A stretch of DNA of 64,000 nt from NCBI RefSeq assembly GCF_038561935.1, contig NZ_CP102770.1, positions 9,114,001 to 9,178,000 on the forward strand, read 5' to 3'. This stretch comes from Myxococcus stipitatus (GTDB lineage: Bacteria > Myxococcota > Myxococcia > Myxococcales > Myxococcaceae). Under the pieces are notes generated by a model. It was given only the letters and a program-made list of their open reading frames with translations, ran no database searches and was not told where the DNA came from. Shown one piece after another: positions 18,048 through 25,614 of this stretch (positions are counted from its first letter, which is position 1; the number at the start of each line of letters is the position of its first letter). The translations under genes were made by a program, and so were the position numbers.

Positions 18048-18764
18048 ATGGTGGAGAACGTCATCTTCGACGTGGACGGCACGCTGGTGGACTCGGTGGA
18101 CGAGCACGCCGAGGCCTGGCGGCGCGCGTTCCTGCACTTCGGCCGGGACATTCCCTTCGCGCACGTGCGCAGCCAGATTGGCAAGGGCGCCGACCAGCTC
18201 ATCCCCATCTTCTTCAATGACGAGGAGCTGGAGCGCTTCGGCAAGGAGCTGGAGGAGTACCGCGCCACGCTCTTCCTGCGGGAGTTCCTCCCCAAGGTGC
18301 GCCCGTTCCCTCGCGTGAAGGAGCTGTTCCAGCGGCTGCGCCAGATGGGCCGGCGCGTGGTCCTGGCCTCCAGCGCGAAGGACGAGGAGCTCAAGCACTA
18401 CGTGCGGCTGTGCAACATCGAGGGCCTGTTCGAGGCGCGGACCTCCAAGGAGGACGTCGCGGCGAGCAAGCCTCAGCCGGACATCTTCGAGGCGGCGCTG
18501 GCTCGGCTGGGGAAGCCGGAGACGACGGTGACGGTGGTGGTGGGCGACTCGCCACACGACGCGTTGGCCGCCAGCAAGCTGGGCCTGTCCACCGTGGGCG
18601 TGCTGTCGGGAGGCTTCTCCGCCGAGGACCTGCGCGCGGCCGGGTGCCGGGCCCTGGTGAAGGACGCCGCGGAGCTCTTGCGGTTGGATGAGGAGTCCTC
18701 CGCCGACTGGCCGTGGAACGGGCCGGGCGCGGTCTCCGTGAGCAAGGACGAAGAGTCCCGCTGA
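18048..18764 (+). CDS. HAD-superfamily phosphatase
   Basis: 238 residues. Motif I is FDVDGTLVDS with nucleophile Asp8 and acid Asp10. An alpha-helical cap follows (about 17-90, with the beta-PGM-like DEHAEAWRRAF). Motif II is VVLASSAK (Ser), motif III is the Lys of KPQPDIF, and motif IV is VVGDSPHDALAA. This is the phosphoglycolate/beta-phosphoglucomutase-like subgroup, which removes phosphate from small metabolites or hydrolyses haloacids; the substrate is unknown. The ATG at 18048 has GGAGG seven bases upstream. A hairpin terminator lies between its stop and the convergent H1-like gene. Confidence 0.92.
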   Translation: MVENVIFDVDGTLVDSVDEHAEAWRRAFLHFGRDIPFAHVRSQIGKGADQLIPIFFNDEELERFGKELEEYRATLFLREFLPKVRPFPRVKELFQRLRQMGRRVVLASSAKDEELKHYVRLCNIEGLFEARTSKEDVAASKPQPDIFEAALARLGKPETTVTVVVGDSPHDALAASKLGLSTVGVLSGGFSAEDLRAAGCRALVKDAAELLRLDEESSADWPWNGPGAVSVSKDEESR

Positions 18765-18768
18765 GCGG

Positions 18769-18809
18769 CTCCTCGCGCCCCACCCCGAGGAAGGGATGGG
18801 GCGGAGGAG
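18769..18809. terminator. Hairpin between convergent genes
   Basis: CTCCTC-G-CGCCCCA (18769-18782) pairs with TGGGGCG-GAGGAG (18797-18809), leaving a 14-base loop and one unpaired G. There is no U-run. It sits between the stops of the HAD and H1-like genes and could end both transcripts. Confidence 0.55.
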
Positions 18810-18817
18810 TGCGGCTG

Positions 18818-19327
18818 CTACCTGCGCGAACCACCCCGGCTTCGCACACCCGAGCGCCCGCGTGAGCCCGCGCCGCGCCTGGTGGTGCTGGTTCGGCGTG
18901 TGGTGCGCGTGGAGGTCTTCCGCGCGGTGGCCCTGCGGCTCGCGGTTCCGCTCCTCGCGGTGGTCTTGCTGCCAGAGCGCACGGCACGCACCGGCCCGCG
19001 GGTCCTCGCGACGCGCTTCGCCGCGACGCGACCGCCGGCCTTCCTCGCGGTGGTCCGGGTGCCGGCGCTCCGGGAGACACGCTTCGCCGCGACGCGACCG
19101 CTGCTCTTTCGCGCGGTCTTCCTCGCGGCGACACGTGCCTTTGGCCGTCGGCGCACGGACTTCGCCTTGCGCGTCTTCAGCGCCCCTCCGGTGACCTTGT
19201 TCACCGTGGCCCAGGCACGAGCCTCCGCCGTCTTCTCGGACGTCCCCCGGTTCTCGTACCCCTTCTCGATGTGACGGGCCATCCGCTTCTGCTTCGCCGT
19301 GTATTTCGCCTTGCTTCCTCTCGCCAT
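18818..19327 (-). CDS. Small basic protein with histone H1-like tail
   Basis: 169 residues from the ATG at 19327. The N-terminal ~50 residues (MARGSKAKYTAKQKRMARHI followed by EKGYENRGTSEKTAEARAW) match a short conserved bacterial domain often labelled plasmid stabilisation or Ku/ChaB-neighbour protein. The remaining ~115 residues are almost only Arg, Lys, Ala, Thr, Ser and Gly, with repeated blocks (GRVAAKRV twice, TARK, TRTTRRTSTTRR) like the tail of histone H1 or bacterial H1-like proteins. It should bind DNA or RNA non-specifically. Such tails vary in length by slippage. The extension upstream of the ATG is non-coding in character. A role in nucleoid compaction or stress is inferred only. 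Confidence 0.8.
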   Translation of the reverse strand: MARGSKAKYTAKQKRMARHIEKGYENRGTSEKTAEARAWATVNKVTGGALKTRKAKSVRRRPKARVAARKTARKSSGRVAAKRVSRSAGTRTTARKAGGRVAAKRVARTRGPVRAVRSGSKTTARSGTASRRATARKTSTRTTRRTSTTRRGAGSRGRSGVRSRGGSRR

Positions 19328-20004
19328 GCATCCACCTCCAGGCTTCGCACTCCGCCGGCAAGGAGCCGGCCGTGCCTGGAAGGTGCGCAGCCCTGCTGTC
19401 GCGGGGAAGGGGTGCACCCGCCACCTCTGTCCACCGCGGCGTCGCTCCGCATCTCCGCACCGTGCGCACACCGTGCGAGCACCACACGACGATGGCTCGG
19501 GAGCGCATGACTCGAACGCGGTACGTCACCCCAGGGGGCAACGCGAGCGCGAGCCACACTCGATGCACACGCGAGGACCGGGCGTCGTGACTGGGGCGAG
19601 GCCTCCGACATTCCGCTCGCACATGCGGAGGGAAGGAGCGCGAGGACGCTTCTGACGTCCCATGCACCTCTCCGCCGAGAACAGCACGGGTGCGCGCCGT
19701 GCTGAAGAAGAACGACGCGGGCCCCCCGCCCACCGCCGACGAAGCCCATCGCCCGTGCCACCCGCGCCACTTCGTCCTCGTGGATATCACTGACGCCCGG
19801 CGCGGCCGGCGACCACGCACCGGCTGAACGCCGCCCGCGACGATGGCCGCACGCACACGGCCGAGGCCCTCCGACGACACGAGGAGCCCTCGCCCCCCAG
19901 GCTCCCCTCCGAGCACGAGGTGACGGTGTCCCTCGCCCCGAGGTCCCCTGGTCCTTGGAGCTCCGAGTGCTCACCCTTTCAGTCTCGCCACAAGGAGGAG
20001 GCCC
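19328..20004. other. Long gap without a convincing gene
   Basis: About 680 bases between the H1-like gene and the lipid kinase gene carry no frame of normal length that looks coding. One plus-strand stretch from GTG 19690 to TGA at about 19829 has strongly G/C-biased third positions and reads KKNDAGPPPTADEAHRP and then HFVLVDITDARRG; it may be a remnant of a decayed gene. The last 30 bases hold a strong AAGGAGGAG ribosome binding site (19992-20000). No repeat, tRNA or mobile element was seen. Confidence 0.4.
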
Positions 20005-20043
20005 CTGGAACCCGCGCTCATCGAGCTCCCCCGAGAACGCGCC

Positions 20044-20976
20044 GTGGCCTCAGGGACCGCGGCGCTCGTGGTCAACACGCATTCCCGCCTGGGCCGGGAA
20101 GCCTTCAGCCTCGCGCGAAACGCGCTCGCGGCCCGAGGTGTCACCCTCACGGAGAGCCACGCGCTGTCACGCAGCCGACGGCTGCGTCAGGTGCTGGAGC
20201 AGCTCCTCGAGCGAGGCACCCGCCGCATCCTCATCGGCGGCGGCGACGGGACGCTCAGCGGCGCCGTCGCCCACCTCCTGGGCCGCGACGTGACGCTCGG
20301 CGTGCTCCCGCTCGGCACCGGCAATGACTTCGCGCGCACACTGGGCATCCCTCCCGACCTGGAGGCCGCGTGTGACGTCATCGCCCGCGGGCACACCGTG
20401 CGCGTGGACGTGGGACTCGCCAACGGGCGCCCCTTCCTCAACGCCGCGAGCCTGGGCCTCACCGCGGGAATCGCGCGGCGCCTGTCGAAGGGCCTCAAGC
20501 AGCGCCTGGGCAAGCTCGCCTATCCCATGGCCGCCGCCGCCGAGGCCCGCGAGCTGCGCCCCTTCCGCATCCGCGTGAAGGCCGATGCGCAGGAGCTGGA
20601 GCTGGACGTGCTCCAGCTCGTGGTGGGCAACGGCCTGTACCACGGCGCGGGCAACATGGTGGACCCCGACGCCCGGCTCGACGACCGCCGCCTGCACGTC
20701 TACGCCGTCGCCGCGCCCTCCACCCGCTCCGGCCGCGAGGGCACCGGCCTGGGCCAGCTTCAGGACATGGCCACGCTCGCGCGCGTCGCCCTGTCGACGC
20801 GCACCGGAGACCACGTGGAGAACCCCTCCGTCACCTCGCTGCACGCCTCGCGCCTGTACGTGGAGGCCACGCCCGCGCGCGAGGTCAACGCGGATGGAGA
20901 GCTCATCGGGCGCACGCCCATGCACTTCGAAGTGGCCCCCGCGGCGCTGCGCGTCTACGCGCCCGCGCCCACGTGA
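20044..20976 (+). CDS. Diacylglycerol kinase-family lipid kinase (YegS-like)
   Basis: 310 residues from the GTG at 20044. The nucleotide-binding signature GGGDGTLSG is at 65-73, with the partner loop LPLGTGNDFARTL at 88-100. NAASLGLTAGIAR and the C-terminal beta-domain (ENPSVTSLHASRLYVEA; REVNADGE) complete the DAGK/YegS fold. The family phosphorylates diacylglycerol or related lipids at the inner membrane using ATP. The start is uncertain: a very strong AAGGAGG lies 6 bases before an in-frame CTG at 20005, which would add 13 residues, whereas the GTG at 20044 has no good site. The gene converges with hrcA. Confidence 0.9.
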   Translation: MASGTAALVVNTHSRLGREAFSLARNALAARGVTLTESHALSRSRRLRQVLEQLLERGTRRILIGGGDGTLSGAVAHLLGRDVTLGVLPLGTGNDFARTLGIPPDLEAACDVIARGHTVRVDVGLANGRPFLNAASLGLTAGIARRLSKGLKQRLGKLAYPMAAAAEARELRPFRIRVKADAQELELDVLQLVVGNGLYHGAGNMVDPDARLDDRRLHVYAVAAPSTRSGREGTGLGQLQDMATLARVALSTRTGDHVENPSVTSLHASRLYVEATPAREVNADGELIGRTPMHFEVAPAALRVYAPAPT

Positions 20977-20985
20977 GCCCCCGCG

Positions 20986-22017
20986 CTACACCTTCTCCAG
21001 CACGCGCGAGAGCACCTGCGCGGTGAAGTTCACCAACGGAATCACGCGGCGGTAGTCCATGCGCGTGGGGCCGATGACGCCCACCGTGCCCAGCACCTGC
21101 TCCTGGTTGCCGTAGGGGCTGGCGATGACGGAGACCTCGCCGCCCGCGCAGAAGTTGCTCTCCGCGCCGATGAAGATCTGCATCTCGTTCGCGCGCTGCA
21201 CCCGGTCCAGCAGCGTCAGCAGGCGGTGCTTCTCATCCAGCGCCTTGAAGAGCGCGCGCATGCGCTCCACGTCCGCGAACTCCGGCTGCTCCAGGAACGA
21301 GCCCGTGCCCTGGATGAGCACCCGGTCCGTGGTGGGCAGGTCCGTGGCCGCCGCGCCCAGCTTGAGCGCCTTGGCCGTCAGCGCGTTGTAGAGCGCCTGC
21401 TCCTGGTCCATCTCCGCGCGGATGCGCTCGCGCGCCTCCTCCAGCGGGACCTCGCAGAGCAGCTCCGACAGGTAGTTGCTCGCCCGCATCAGCTCGTCGG
21501 AGGTGATGGGGAAGTCCACCGTGATGGCCTTGTTGTGCACCTGGCCGCTCTGCCCCACCAGGATGGCCAGCACCCGGTCCTCGCGCAGGCGGACGAACTC
21601 GATGCGGCGGAACACGGCCGAGTCCGGCCGGGGTGTCACCACCACGCCCGCGTGCCGCGTCAGCGAGTGGAGGATGCGGCTGGCCTCGCCCAGCACCTCC
21701 TCCAGGTTCGTGTCGTGGAAGAGGCCCGCGTGGATGAGCTCGCGGTCCCGAGGCGGCGGCTCCTTCAGCTTCACCAGGGTGTCCACGTAGAAGCGGTAGC
21801 CCGCGTCGGTGGGGACACGGCCCGCGGAGGTGTGCGGCTTCTCGAGGAAGCCCAGCTCCTCCAGGTCCGCCAGCACGTTGCGCATGGTGGCCGAGGAGAC
21901 GTCGAAGCCAGGGCGGCGAGCGAGCTGCTGGCTCCCCACCGGGCCCCCGGTGGAGATGTACTCCTGCACCACCGCCCGCAGGACTTCCTTCTCGCGTTCA
22001 CCCAGCTCTTCAGACAT
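20986..22017 (-). CDS. hrcA: Heat-inducible transcription repressor HrcA
   Basis: 343 residues from the ATG at 22017 (MSEELGEREKEVLRAVVQEY). The winged-helix domain reads STGGPVGSQQLARR and VSSATMRNVLADLEELGFLE, with HTSAGRVPTDAGYRFYVD, all HrcA hallmarks. The GAF-like and dimerisation parts follow, ending IGPTRMDYRRVIPLV and VLSRVLEKV. HrcA represses groE/dnaK-type operons by binding the CIRCE element until GroEL becomes busy with misfolded protein. Here hrcA stands alone, not with grpE-dnaK. No CIRCE repeat was found in its own leader. A sigma-70-like promoter lies at 22081-22109. Confidence 0.95.
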   Translation of the reverse strand: MSEELGEREKEVLRAVVQEYISTGGPVGSQQLARRPGFDVSSATMRNVLADLEELGFLEKPHTSAGRVPTDAGYRFYVDTLVKLKEPPPRDRELIHAGLFHDTNLEEVLGEASRILHSLTRHAGVVVTPRPDSAVFRRIEFVRLREDRVLAILVGQSGQVHNKAITVDFPITSDELMRASNYLSELLCEVPLEEARERIRAEMDQEQALYNALTAKALKLGAAATDLPTTDRVLIQGTGSFLEQPEFADVERMRALFKALDEKHRLLTLLDRVQRANEMQIFIGAESNFCAGGEVSVIASPYGNQEQVLGTVGVIGPTRMDYRRVIPLVNFTAQVLSRVLEKV

Positions 22018-22080
22018 CCAGGCGCTCTCACTCTGGAGCAAGCGGCGCCCCAAGCTGCCGCGCGCGCTCCACGAACCCCA

Positions 22081-22109
22081 AGTCTAAGAAAGCGCGTCCA
22101 TGCGTTCAA
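22081..22109 (-). promoter_or_regulatory. Promoter for hrcA
   Basis: Read on the minus strand: TTGAAC (22109-22104), a 17-base spacer, then TAGACT (22086-22081). Transcription would begin about 57 bases before the hrcA ATG. Confidence 0.5.
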
Positions 22110-22234
22110 TCCACTCGGTCTCATCTCCGACCAGGCGTGCGTTCGCACTGTACCGCTCGGCTGATTCCTCGACTGTGGGGTATGGCAATGCGCACATGGC
22201 CCGTGGGGAGGACGGGCGCTAATAGCCGCGCACC

Positions 22235-23161
22235 GTGTCCGCCTCGACCATCTCCTCGACTCCTCCCGCCGTCGTCCCACCTGACCGTGACGCACTCCAG
22301 GCAAGCGCCCAGCGCGGCCGAGTCCTCCTGTGCCTGGTGACCCTGTACCTCGTATGGGGCTCCACCTACCTGGGCATCCGCTTCGTGCTCCAGGGAGGCA
22401 TGCCGCCGTTCCTCACCGCGGGCGCGCGCTTCCTGACGGCGGGTGCGCTGTTGTTCGGCGCGCTGTGGCTCAAGGGCGCACCGGTGCCCACCGCGAAACA
22501 GTGGGGTGCGTGCGCGGTGGTGGGTGCGATGTTGCTGGGCGTGGGCAACGGCGGGGTGGTGTACGGGCAGCAGACGGTGTCCTCGGGCGTGGCGGCGTTG
22601 GTGGTGGGCAGCCTGCCCATGTGGTCCGCGTTGTTTGGCGGACTGTTCGGCCAGTGGCCCGGGAAGCTGGAGCGCTGGGGGCTGGCGCTGGGCTTCGGCG
22701 GCATCATCCTGCTCAACCTCGGCACCGAGCTGGGGGGCCAGATGCTCCCCATGGTGATGCTGATGGTGGCGCCGATGAGCTGGGCGCTGGGCTCCGTGCT
22801 GGCCCGCCGCATGACGCTGCCGAAGGGGCTGATGGCGCCCGCCGCGCAGATGTTGTGCGGAGGCGCGCTGATGCTGGCCTTCGGCCTGCTGCGCGGTGAG
22901 AGCCTCACCGCCCTGCCGGAGCCGCGCGCGCTCGCGGCCTTCGCGTACCTGGTCACCTTCGGCTCGCTCCTGGGCTACAGCGCGTATGCCTACCTGATGC
23001 GGCACGCCAGCCCCTCCATCGCCACCAGCTACGCGTACGTCAACCCGGTGGTGGCGGTGCTCCTGGGCGTCGTCTTCGCGGGCGAGACGATGAGCCCCCT
23101 GGCCTGGGTCGCCATGGCCGCGATTCTCGGCGCCGTCGTGCTGCTGACACGCAAGCGCTGA
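22235..23161 (+). CDS. EamA/DMT-family exporter
   Basis: 308 residues with ten predicted membrane helices in two five-helix halves, the EamA repeat. The first half opens LLCLVTLYLVWGSTYLGIRF, the typical EamA/YedA/RhaT start. The second half has VTFGSLLGYSAYAYLM and ends SYAYVNPVVAVLLGVVFAGE followed by AAILGAVVLLTRKR. Members export amino acids, drugs or metabolites across the inner membrane; the closest named type is YedA. The start shown is a GTG at 22235 with no obvious ribosome binding site. The gene is divergent from hrcA with about 220 bases between them. Confidence 0.9.
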   Translation: MSASTISSTPPAVVPPDRDALQASAQRGRVLLCLVTLYLVWGSTYLGIRFVLQGGMPPFLTAGARFLTAGALLFGALWLKGAPVPTAKQWGACAVVGAMLLGVGNGGVVYGQQTVSSGVAALVVGSLPMWSALFGGLFGQWPGKLERWGLALGFGGIILLNLGTELGGQMLPMVMLMVAPMSWALGSVLARRMTLPKGLMAPAAQMLCGGALMLAFGLLRGESLTALPEPRALAAFAYLVTFGSLLGYSAYAYLMRHASPSIATSYAYVNPVVAVLLGVVFAGETMSPLAWVAMAAILGAVVLLTRKR

Positions 23162-23298
23162 AACACGCGCGGCGAGGCGCGAAGGGGCGCCATTCGCGGA
23201 CAGGCCGTCCTCGGGGACCACACGTGCCGTGTCAACCCGGGGGCGAAGGGGCAGACGGTGCTTGACGCTGGTGCCCACCCTGGCTGTTTAACGGGGGC

Positions 23299-25593
23299 AT
23301 GGAATTCGTCCGCGCCCTCTGTGTCGCGTGGTTGCTGGTGGCGGGGCTCGCCACGGCCGCCACCCCGGTCGTCCAGGTGCCCGAGGGCGGCGCCGGTGTC
23401 CCCGTCATCACCAAGGGCATCGTCTGCGGCCCGCTGCGCCCGGGCTGGACGCTGGCGGCCGACGGGCGCACCCTGCGCCCCCCTTCCCGCGTGGAGCAGG
23501 ACGACGCGCGCGTGCAGGAGCTGAAGGTCGCCGCCACCCCCGCGCAGTGCGAGACGACCGAGGAGCGCGTCACCGTCATCGCCACGGGCAGCTTCCCCCG
23601 CGTGGACGCCTCCGCCTCCAACTTCTTCCCGGACGACGGCCGCGTGGAGCTGCGCGGCGTGGGCCTGGACCACGTGGGCATCTACTGGAGCGGCACGCCG
23701 CGCAACGAGGCCGAGCCCAAGCTCATGGAGGGCCAGGACGTCTGCCTCGCGCCCTCCGCGGAGAAGGGCCTCGCGAACTGCACGGTGCCCGTGGCGCGAG
23801 GGCTCCCCACCGACGCGGCGCTCTACTGGACTCCGCCGCACGGCCGGCAGGGGCGCGACGTCACCACCTACGACGCCTCCGGCAACATGGTGGAGCTGGA
23901 GACGTTCCGCCTGCGCCCCGGGCGCACCATCCTCACCCAGCCCCTCATCCAGTCGGGCGGCGTGGACGTGTCGCGAGGGCCGGGCTCCGTCGCGCTGAGC
24001 CACTCGGAGGCGGTGTCCTCCGTGGACTGCGGTCCGGTGCGCTGCGAGGTCAACGAGGGCACCGTGTCGCTGCGCAACGTGCCCGGCGTGGACGTGAGCG
24101 TGACGCTGAAGCTGCGCCTGTCGCCGCGCATCTACTTCCTGCGTGGCGAGGCGCTGGAGCAGGTCATCCAGGAGACGCTCCCCGTCCTCGCCTGCCCCCT
24201 CTTCGCCGTGGATGGCACGGTGCTGCGCGACGCGGAGAACGCGGCCATGGTGGTGCGGCTGGACTCCTCCTGTCAGCACGACCCGCGCAAGCTCCTGTGG
24301 TCGATGAACGACCAGCGCGCGCGCGTGGAGCGCGTGGTGAAGGCGCCCGACGGCGTCTATGTGCTGCTGCGCACGGGCGGCACCTCCGAGCAGCAGGTCA
24401 CCGTGAGCGCGCAGACCTCCCGCGTCGAGGGCTCCGTCGTCGCGTCGGACACGACGAAGACGCTGCCCCTGCCCGTGCCTCGCGCGTCGCTGGAGCTGGC
24501 GAGTGAAGGGGCCATCGACTTCATCCCCATCAACCGCCCCGCGGAGCTGCACGTGGCCTCCAGCGGAGAGCAGGGCCGCTTCGTGCCCCGGCCCGTCGCG
24601 GGGGCCTACAGCGTCACCACGCGCGACGGCACCACGTACATCCAGGGCGAGCCCACCGCGGGCGGCTTCGTGGCCCTGCGCTTCGGCTATCAGCTCCCCA
24701 CGCTGCCTGGAGAGCTGGCCACTGCGGACCTGTTCATCGTCAACGAGCGGGTGCAGCGCTCGGTGCGCGAGGCCAGCGTACCCATCCGCGTGGAGAACGT
24801 GGTGGAGCTGGTGTGCGCGGACAAGGAGGGCAAGGACCAGGTGCTGGAGCCCAGCCGTCCGCACCGCGTCGCCTATGCGATGCGCAACTCGTGTCGGGTC
24901 ATCATCCACCGCGAGCGGCTCAAGCCCGAGCAGGGCACGCAGGAAATCGTCCTGCGCATCGACGTCACCAAGCCGGATGGCTCCGCGCGAGGAGAGAGCC
25001 GCGTGGAGCAGCGCATGCTGCTGCGGCCCCAGGGAGAGGCGCGCGTCATCCCCGTCCCGGGGCAGCTGGGCCAGTACGACCGCATCCTCGTCCAGGTCTC
25101 CCTCGTCGCGGACGAGTCGCGCTACGCGCTGAGCACCACCGACCGCTCGGGGCTGCCCTCCGCGCAGTGGACGGCCATCGTCAGCGGCGGGCGCTTCCGC
25201 CTCTACACGACGGCGACGATTCCCGCGGGCCTCTACCGCGCCACGGAGCCCAGCGGGCAGCTCATCCTCAACTTCGGCGTGGTGTCGCGCCTGGCCCTGC
25301 TCAACAACGAGGGCCAGGAGCGGCTGCTCGGCATCGAGATGGGCTTGATGGGCATGGGCCTCATCCCGCAGTCCGGAGACATCGAGTTCCCGCCGACGCT
25401 CGCGGTGGTGATGGGCCTGAGCTTGCGGGTGCCCATCGGCCCCGGCGCCGCGGTGGGCGCCCAGGCGTGGGTGGCGCGCGAGTTCCGCGACGACATCACC
25501 CGCCGCTCCGACGGCTCCGTCGTCCCGTCCAGCCGCTGGTCCTTCATCTTCGGGCCGAGCATCTCCGTGGGCAACGTGGGCTTCAACCTCTGA
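23299..25593 (+). CDS. Large secreted protein of unknown function
   Basis: 764 residues; no family recognised. A signal peptide (ALCVAWLLVAGLATAATP, cleavage near residue 21) directs it to the periplasm or beyond. The rest is a chain of beta-rich segments, with several isolated Cys pairs in the first half (such as SVDCGPVRCEV) that may form disulphides. The last ~140 residues (IPAGLYRATEPSGQLILNFG, VVMGLSLRVPIGPGAAVGAQ, then SFIFGPSISVGNVGFNL) look like amphipathic strands ending in Leu, as in an outer-membrane anchor. It may therefore be a surface protein with a small C-terminal barrel. It stands alone and ends 21 bases before a convergent kinase gene. Confidence 0.8.
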   Translation: MEFVRALCVAWLLVAGLATAATPVVQVPEGGAGVPVITKGIVCGPLRPGWTLAADGRTLRPPSRVEQDDARVQELKVAATPAQCETTEERVTVIATGSFPRVDASASNFFPDDGRVELRGVGLDHVGIYWSGTPRNEAEPKLMEGQDVCLAPSAEKGLANCTVPVARGLPTDAALYWTPPHGRQGRDVTTYDASGNMVELETFRLRPGRTILTQPLIQSGGVDVSRGPGSVALSHSEAVSSVDCGPVRCEVNEGTVSLRNVPGVDVSVTLKLRLSPRIYFLRGEALEQVIQETLPVLACPLFAVDGTVLRDAENAAMVVRLDSSCQHDPRKLLWSMNDQRARVERVVKAPDGVYVLLRTGGTSEQQVTVSAQTSRVEGSVVASDTTKTLPLPVPRASLELASEGAIDFIPINRPAELHVASSGEQGRFVPRPVAGAYSVTTRDGTTYIQGEPTAGGFVALRFGYQLPTLPGELATADLFIVNERVQRSVREASVPIRVENVVELVCADKEGKDQVLEPSRPHRVAYAMRNSCRVIIHRERLKPEQGTQEIVLRIDVTKPDGSARGESRVEQRMLLRPQGEARVIPVPGQLGQYDRILVQVSLVADESRYALSTTDRSGLPSAQWTAIVSGGRFRLYTTATIPAGLYRATEPSGQLILNFGVVSRLALLNNEGQERLLGIEMGLMGMGLIPQSGDIEFPPTLAVVMGLSLRVPIGPGAAVGAQAWVAREFRDDITRRSDGSVVPSSRWSFIFGPSISVGNVGFNL

Positions 25594-25614
25594 AGCCCGC
25601 GCCGCTCGCGGCCG

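Noticed and set aside
19690..19829. A 45-codon plus-strand gene
   Set aside because: Third-position bias is good, but there is no ribosome binding site, no family and no support from a neighbour. It is kept only as a possible remnant.
17175..19916. A 913-codon minus-strand frame
   Set aside because: It crosses four well-supported genes or terminators and has the low-complexity look of an antisense shadow.
22018..22234. CIRCE element controlling hrcA
   Set aside because: No TTAGCACTC-N9-GAGTGCTAA or near match was found between hrcA and the EamA gene.
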